Shown: piece after piece, positions 5,430 through 8,710 of the stretch
Position numbering within the stretch: position 1 is the first letter of the stretch
Layout: every line of letters begins with the position of its first letter
Assembly (NCBI GenBank): GCA_021793035.1
Contig: JAJYTM010000025.1
Span: 1-8,710 of the forward strand
Reading direction: 5' to 3'
DNA length: 8,710 nt
Origin: Microcaldota archaeon
Lineage (GTDB): Archaea; Micrarchaeota; Micrarchaeia; Micrarchaeales; Micrarchaeaceae
Program-made: the position numbers and the translations under genes
The notes under the pieces: model-generated
The model's database searches: none
Told to the model about the DNA's origin: nothing
What the model saw: the letters and a program-made list of their open reading frames with translations, nothing else

Positions 5430-5783
5430 TTACTTGACTATCTTGTATACTGGGCTGCCTACACCCACGGGGTATTTGCTTTTTATGCCGACCGAATCAC
5501 CAGAAGAAGCTTCTTCGACATCCTTCCTATCTATCTGCATGCTTGCAACCCGCTGCCTTACTGCTTCCTCATCTGTGCCTATCTCTATTATATCTCCGAC
5601 CTTGAGGCTGCCTTGCAGTATTATTGCTGCGACGCTTATCTTGTCGAAGAACTGCTCTACCGTGCCTATAAGCTCCTTTGACTGCTGTACGTTGTTGTCT
5701 GCGCCACGCGAAATCCTCGATTCGTAAGCCTCATGTTCGCTTATTATGCTGTCGAGGTCTACATTTTTCTTCCTACGCACCAT
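5430..5783 (-). CDS. Stand-alone EF-Tu domain-2-like beta-barrel protein
   Basis: The 117-residue product ends in a beta barrel (about residues 38-116) resembling domain 2 of translation GTPases. Matching pieces are IGTVEQFFDKISVAAIILQG, LKVGDIIEIG, a QRVASMQIDRKDVEEASSGDSVGI stretch and the closing PVYKIVK. In EF-Tu/IF2 proteins this domain contacts aminoacyl-tRNA or the ribosome. Here the GTPase domain is absent and the frame is complete. Small free-standing versions occur in archaea and their function is not established. An N-terminal extension of about 37 residues begins MVRRKKNVDLD and is charged, unlike the minimal versions I recall. The start is well supported: AGGTG at 5789-5793 lies five bases upstream of the ATG. 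It is divergent from the HD hydrolase gene at 5903. Confidence 0.75.
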   Translation of the reverse strand: MVRRKKNVDLDSIISEHEAYESRISRGADNNVQQSKELIGTVEQFFDKISVAAIILQGSLKVGDIIEIGTDEEAVRQRVASMQIDRKDVEEASSGDSVGIKSKYPVGVGSPVYKIVK

Positions 5784-5863
5784 TTATACACCTAATATTT
5801 ATTGGGGTAGCAGCTTATAACTATGCCATTGCAAATAACAATAAATTTCTATTACGTGTTATT

Positions 5864-5873
5864 ATTATAATAT
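5864..5873 (+). promoter_or_regulatory. Putative TATA box for the YedJ-like HD gene
   Basis: The run ATTATAATAT is centred near 5868, predicting transcription from about 5895 and a leader of about 8 bases to the ATG at 5903. The 119 bases between 5783 and 5903 also hold the divergent promoter of the EF-Tu domain-2 gene, for which TTATAAGC (5813-5820, minus strand) is a candidate. Confidence 0.4.
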
Positions 5874-5902
5874 CAATGCTGCATCTTTATTATATTGATA
5901 AC

Positions 5903-6559
5903 ATGGACGGCTCCATAGAAAAGCGGCTTATTGCTGCCTTGAAAAAAAAGCTAAACAACGATATATCGCATGATTTTGGCCATGCGTATAGGGTCATGGG
6001 CCTTGCGATAAGGATTGCAAATGAGGAAGGCGCAGACTTAGATATAGTCGTTCCGGCGGCGCTGTTCCACGATTCCATAGTATATAAGGGAACCGAAGAC
6101 TACTACAAGGAGCACGTTGAGAGCGCACGGTTTGCCAAGGAAACGCTACTGACAATACCGGAATATCCAAAAGATAAGATAGAAAAGGTCGCATATGCAA
6201 TATCGGTATGTTCTTATTCCAAGGGGCTAATAGCAGAAACGCTGGAGGCAAAGGTGCTTCAGGATGCGGATATGCTGGAATCAACTGGAGCCATTTCCAT
6301 AATGAGAACATTCGGCTCCGCCGTGCCTATGCACACCGAATCATTCTACAACCTCGATGACCCATTCTGCGAGAACAGGGAACCCGAACCATCGAGATAC
6401 TCGATTGACCTGTTTTATCAAAGGCTGATGAGAGTCAGCATGAGGATGCACACAGAATCAGCGAAGAAGATGGCAAAGCATAGGGACGAATTCCTGTATG
6501 CATTTGTTAATGAATTCAAGAAGGAGCTAGAAGAATCCAAGGTGCTTAACAACGGATAA
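5903..6559 (+). CDS. HD-domain phosphohydrolase, YedJ/YpgQ-like
   Basis: A metal-dependent phosphohydrolase of 218 residues, close to the usual YedJ length. It shows SHDFGHAYRV (His23/Asp24 and His27), AALFHDSIV (His56-Asp57) and LQDADMLESTGAISIMR (Asp121/Asp123), the H...HD...D metal site. The later DDPFCENREPEPSRYSIDLFYQRL segment and the final TESAKKMAKHRDEFLYAFV match the YedJ-specific C-terminal half. The physiological substrate is unknown; related proteins hydrolyse nucleotides. In the helix where relatives usually read A-I-x-x-H-S-F-S, this one has AISVCSYS, a Cys at 103 in place of His. The start at 5903 is chosen because conserved sequence begins just after it and a TATA box sits about 35 bases before. 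An ATG at 5876 would add nine residues. Confidence 0.85.
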   Translation: MDGSIEKRLIAALKKKLNNDISHDFGHAYRVMGLAIRIANEEGADLDIVVPAALFHDSIVYKGTEDYYKEHVESARFAKETLLTIPEYPKDKIEKVAYAISVCSYSKGLIAETLEAKVLQDADMLESTGAISIMRTFGSAVPMHTESFYNLDDPFCENREPEPSRYSIDLFYQRLMRVSMRMHTESAKKMAKHRDEFLYAFVNEFKKELEESKVLNNG

Positions 6560-6583
6560 GTATTAGGGGCCCGGGGTGTTACT

Positions 6584-6673
6584 ATGGTCTGGGCTGCATT
6601 GAAGATTTTTATCGTCTCCGTTTCTTTTTCAATTATCGACGGCACTTGCTGGACTTACATCGGCCAAATTTGA
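6584..6673 (+). CDS. Possible small hydrophobic ORF after the HD gene, 29 residues
   Basis: An ATG-to-TGA frame starts MVWAALKIFIVSVSFSIIDG and continues to GQI, enough hydrophobic residues for one membrane helix. GGGGTG at 6573-6578 lies five bases before the ATG, one of the better ribosome sites in the window. It starts 25 bases after the HD gene stop and overlaps the 3' end of the convergent 2H gene by 41 bases. Overlap and short length argue for caution: part of the frame is the antisense of a real gene. Confidence 0.25.
   Translation: MVWAALKIFIVSVSFSIIDGTCWTYIGQI
6606..6629 (+). terminator. T-rich transcription end for the YedJ-like HD gene
   Basis: Two T tracts, TTTTT at 6606-6610 and TTTCTTTTT at 6621-6629, lie 47-70 bases after the HD gene stop and just before the end of the convergent 2H gene. 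T-rich runs on the coding strand are the main termination signal of archaeal RNA polymerase. Confidence 0.4.
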
Positions 6674-7223
6674 TATATCTGACGTATGGCTTTGAACTCC
6701 CAGAATATGTATGCAAATACAGACCTTTAACGGTAAAGCTGTGCCTAAATGTAAAGCTCTTATACTCCCTGAGCGCTCTTTCAAAGCCTCTTTTATCAAG
6801 ATCCTTGTGAGATATTGTTATGTGGGGCACAAATTTCCTGTAATGCAGTTTTCCTTCGCCAAAACCAGTTATCAGCTTTTTACGCAATGACAAGATGCTA
6901 CCGTCGTCGATGACACGCAGGTATATTACATAATTGTGCCTTTTACCTATTGCGCCTGCTTCCTTGTCCAGGCTGTCGAATGATGCAATTCCGTCTATAC
7001 GAACCTTGAAAGGCCTGAAATCCCCAGCCATCCTTCCAATTTTATGTAAAAGGTAATCGCATGCATAATGCGTATAAGAAAGATCTAGTAAGGTAATGTG
7101 GGGATTCTTATTATTGACGTCCCGATAGACTTTGTATTTGTTCGCAAATTCGTTAATTATGGCTGTGATTTCCTTCTTTAGGCCGGGGGGTGGGCGTATC
7201 TGTATTACTTTAATATCGCCCAT
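6633..7223 (-). CDS. 2H phosphoesterase (LigT / 2'-5' RNA ligase-like)
   Basis: The 2H superfamily uses two H-x-T motifs in a pseudo-symmetric cleft to hydrolyse 2',3'-cyclic phosphates or 2'-5' bonds of RNA and nucleotides. This 196-residue protein has both: NPHITLL (His42, Thr44) and FVPHITISH (His134, Thr136), 92 residues apart as expected. The N-terminal strand IKVIQIRPPPGLKKEI and the central DSLDKEAGAIGKRHNYVIYLRV fit the fold, and the length is normal. The ATG at 7223 is chosen because the fold begins right after it. An in-frame TTG at 7265 overlaps the stop of the preceding zinc-ribbon gene (TTGA) and would add 14 residues. It is last in the apparent cytochrome b operon. The C-terminus is basic (GRCKSSKCRR), compatible with RNA binding. 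Exact substrate is unknown. Confidence 0.8.
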   Translation of the reverse strand: MGDIKVIQIRPPPGLKKEITAIINEFANKYKVYRDVNNKNPHITLLDLSYTHYACDYLLHKIGRMAGDFRPFKVRIDGIASFDSLDKEAGAIGKRHNYVIYLRVIDDGSILSLRKKLITGFGEGKLHYRKFVPHITISHKDLDKRGFERALREYKSFTFRHSFTVKGLYLHTYSGSSKPYVRYIKFGRCKSSKCRR

Positions 7224-7261
7224 AATAACCCCGGTATTGCGTACAGATGTATCATAGCACG

Positions 7262-7477
7262 TCAAGACTTGCTCTTCTCTTTGCGGCCCTCTGATTCTTC
7301 AGCATCTTTGGCTTGCTGCACCAGTATTGATCGCCTAGGCAGCGCATGAAACACTATCCTTGAATCCTCAGCCTTACTTGTCTCCACTATTTCGTTGCAT
7401 GCTGGACAGTAAAAAACAGATTTGCCATCAATTTCCTTGCGCCGAAGCAAAGTACCACATTTTTCGTGAAACACCAT
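7262..7477 (-). CDS. Small TFS/RpoM-like N-terminal zinc-ribbon protein
   Basis: The 71-residue product opens with a zinc ribbon like the N-terminal domain of archaeal transcription factor S (TFIIS-like) and RNA polymerase small subunits. It reads FHEKCGTLLRRKEIDGKSVFYCPAC, with ligands His4, Cys7, Cys24 and Cys27. Relatives have FCPKCG at the first knuckle; here His replaces the first Cys, which can still bind zinc. No second ribbon with the D-E-E tip needed for TFS cleavage activity exists. The rest is a charged tail (AEESEGRKEKSKS) without recognisable domain. GGTG (7484-7487) overlaps the cytochrome b stop and lies six bases before this ATG; ATG 7480 and GTG 7486 are alternatives. Translational coupling to cytochrome b is likely. 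It may be a transcription accessory factor or a zinc-ribbon protein of other function. Confidence 0.65.
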   Translation of the reverse strand: MVFHEKCGTLLRRKEIDGKSVFYCPACNEIVETSKAEDSRIVFHALPRRSILVQQAKDAEESEGRKEKSKS

Positions 7478-7486
7478 CATCAACAC

Positions 7487-8710
7487 CTATTGGTCCTTGC
7501 GCTTTTTCTTCATTTCGGGTATGGTGAACCTGTTCCAAAATATCTTATACAGCTTGAGCTTGTCCGGTATGTCCCTCAATCCGGGTATGTAAGGGAGAAA
7601 AACAAGCAGGGCGAATACTACTGCGCCTATGGCGCCATTCTCCAAGTCTCCCCACCAGGGTATGCCTGCAGTGACTATCTCGAGGTAGTTATATGGGGCG
7701 ACCCAATAGCTGCCTATCTGCCACCATATGCCGCCTGCTCTTATCATCCCCCATTGAGACGTTCTCAGGCCGTATTCTGTTGCGGTGCTATAGAGCACCT
7801 TAGTGTCGGCCAGGAAGCGTATCACATATGTCTGGTTGAGCCCGCTTGCTGTTTCGCTCTGCAATATGGGCTGGTATGCACCCTCTTGGGCGAGCTCTGT
7901 AAGCCTCGAGGCTATGTTTATCAGCGGATTTGATGAATTGGAACCATTCTGTATAGTGCCATTGTGCCCAAAATATGTATATGCTGACATCAAGGCAGAC
8001 TCCTGCAAGCTCGCGTTTTCTGCAAAGAGCGCATCTGCTTCGTTCTTCGTATGCGATATGTTGACGTACTCAGCATACGGCTTCAATACGTATGCATCCC
8101 TAGTGCTGAAAGTATACGGATCTATGGTATCTAGATATGTTGCGGTTCCTGAGCTATAATTGAACTCGTTGAGGAGCGTAATGGCCATGGTATTTGGGTG
8201 CTCCTGAGCTACGCTCTGTATGGTCAGAGGAGCGACATAAGGTGCTCTCAGGAATACTGCAAAAAAGAGTATTATCACGAGCACATAGACCATGCGCTTG
8301 TACATGGCCCTGTGGTCTGCTGGAACCATGCTGTATGGTATGCCCTTCTTGTATGGGGTGCTAAGCCCCTTGTTCTTGACGAGCATGTAGTGCGTGAACA
8401 TCAGCACTACGAGCAGCAACGGCACTATGGCTATGTGCCACCCAAGCAGTGCACCTTGATTGAGAGGGTTCACCCAATAGCCCAGGCCGAGCCCATTCCA
8501 TAAATCAGCACCTGCTATATCATTCCACTGCGATACAAAGTCGCCCCTAAGCCCTATGCCGAAAGCGAATTCCAGGAACACCAGGAATAGCATCGCACCG
8601 CCGATCATCCACACCAGCCGCTTTTTCTTGAATGATGATGTGGAGAACTGTACGAACAGGTGCAGCAGTATCAGCGTGACAAATGCCTCTGCTGCCCAGA
8701 GATGAATGCT
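7487..8710 (-). CDS. Cytochrome b (bc/b6f-type), 5' end beyond the window
   Basis: Membrane quinol-oxidising subunit of a cytochrome bc-like complex, 407 residues visible. The first helix runs SIHLWAAEAFVTLILLHLF: His3 and His17 (H-x13-H) are haem b ligands. The second pair is His92 and His107 in GWHIAIVPLLLVVLMFTHY, spaced H-x14-H as in cytochrome b6. Further helices lie near 36-55, 141-155 and 360-375. The end, FLPYIPGLRDIPDKLKLYKIFW, is typical of bacterial and archaeal family members. Between helices at about 160 and 320 is a hydrophilic insertion carrying seven N-x-S/T sequons, expected on the outer face. No PEWY quinol-site motif is visible. The sequence is open to the right edge; the first helix and start codon, and probably a Rieske protein gene, lie beyond. 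Family confident, complex composition unknown. Confidence 0.85.
   Translation of the reverse strand, partial: SIHLWAAEAFVTLILLHLFVQFSTSSFKKKRLVWMIGGAMLFLVFLEFAFGIGLRGDFVSQWNDIAGADLWNGLGLGYWVNPLNQGALLGWHIAIVPLLLVVLMFTHYMLVKNKGLSTPYKKGIPYSMVPADHRAMYKRMVYVLVIILFFAVFLRAPYVAPLTIQSVAQEHPNTMAITLLNEFNYSSGTATYLDTIDPYTFSTRDAYVLKPYAEYVNISHTKNEADALFAENASLQESALMSAYTYFGHNGTIQNGSNSSNPLINIASRLTELAQEGAYQPILQSETASGLNQTYVIRFLADTKVLYSTATEYGLRTSQWGMIRAGGIWWQIGSYWVAPYNYLEIVTAGIPWWGDLENGAIGAVVFALLVFLPYIPGLRDIPDKLKLYKIFWNRFTIPEMKKKRKDQ

Noticed and set aside
5678..5902. Longer N-terminus for the YedJ-like HD protein starting at 5678
   Set aside because: It would overlap the EF-Tu domain-2 gene and its promoter, and the conserved sequence starts only after 5903.
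7466..7933. Plus-strand frame of 155 codons inside the cytochrome b region
   Set aside because: The minus strand encodes a clear cytochrome b with both haem ligand pairs; the plus frame has cysteine- and tyrosine-rich shadow composition.
1..8710. CRISPR array, insertion sequence, integrase or complete defence system
   Set aside because: No regularly spaced repeats, terminal inverted repeats, transposase motifs or defence-gene signatures were seen. The two HD proteins match housekeeping YfbR and YedJ families rather than Cas3-type or SAMHD1-like defence proteins.

Overview
The window looks archaeal. Most genes are preceded by an A/T-rich TATA-type element about 25-50 bases upstream rather than by bacterial -35/-10 boxes. 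Several starts have a GGTG-type ribosome site, others look leaderless. The recognisable proteins have archaeal character: a short CMP-kinase-like enzyme, a stand-alone EF-Tu domain-2 barrel, a TFS-like zinc ribbon, and a cytochrome b with a sequon-rich outer loop. A small-genome, possibly acid-loving archaeon of the Micrarchaeota/ARMAN or Thermoplasmatales type would fit, but that is inference; there is no rRNA or other taxonomic marker here.

Layout. Bases 1-2520, plus strand: a possible GNAT-fold protein (128-796), an unrecognised helical protein (956-1450), a 256-base gap with a GC-rich RNA-like structure, and a cytidylate-kinase-like gene (1716-2330) followed by a hairpin. Bases 2525-5174, minus strand, read right to left: an HExxH putative metallopeptidase, an HD-domain nucleotidase of the YfbR/HDDC2 type, an RBBP9/YdeN-type serine hydrolase, a possible 29-codon gene, and a two-helix membrane protein. 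Spacing suggests at least the HD and hydrolase genes are cotranscribed. Bases 5175-5429 hold a palindrome at the metallopeptidase promoter and one weak small ORF. The EF-Tu domain-2 protein (minus, 5430-5783) and a YedJ/YpgQ-type HD hydrolase (plus, 5903-6559) diverge from a shared promoter region. Bases 6633-8710, minus strand: cytochrome b (its N-terminus lies beyond the right edge), then a TFS-like zinc ribbon, then a 2H phosphoesterase, tightly packed or overlapping, apparently one operon.

Functional theme. Apart from the respiratory cytochrome, the window is rich in nucleotide and RNA-end enzymes: a CMP kinase, two HD phosphohydrolases and a 2H phosphoesterase. That is consistent with nucleotide salvage and housekeeping, but no single pathway is demonstrated. 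I see no CRISPR array, tRNA, rRNA, insertion sequence or complete defence system. The most unusual items are the sequon-rich insertion in cytochrome b in a protein with no visible PEWY motif, the zinc ribbon and 2H gene coupled to it, the uncharacterised HExxH protein, the UUCG-capped structured element at 1472-1550, and several small ORFs with plausible start signals.
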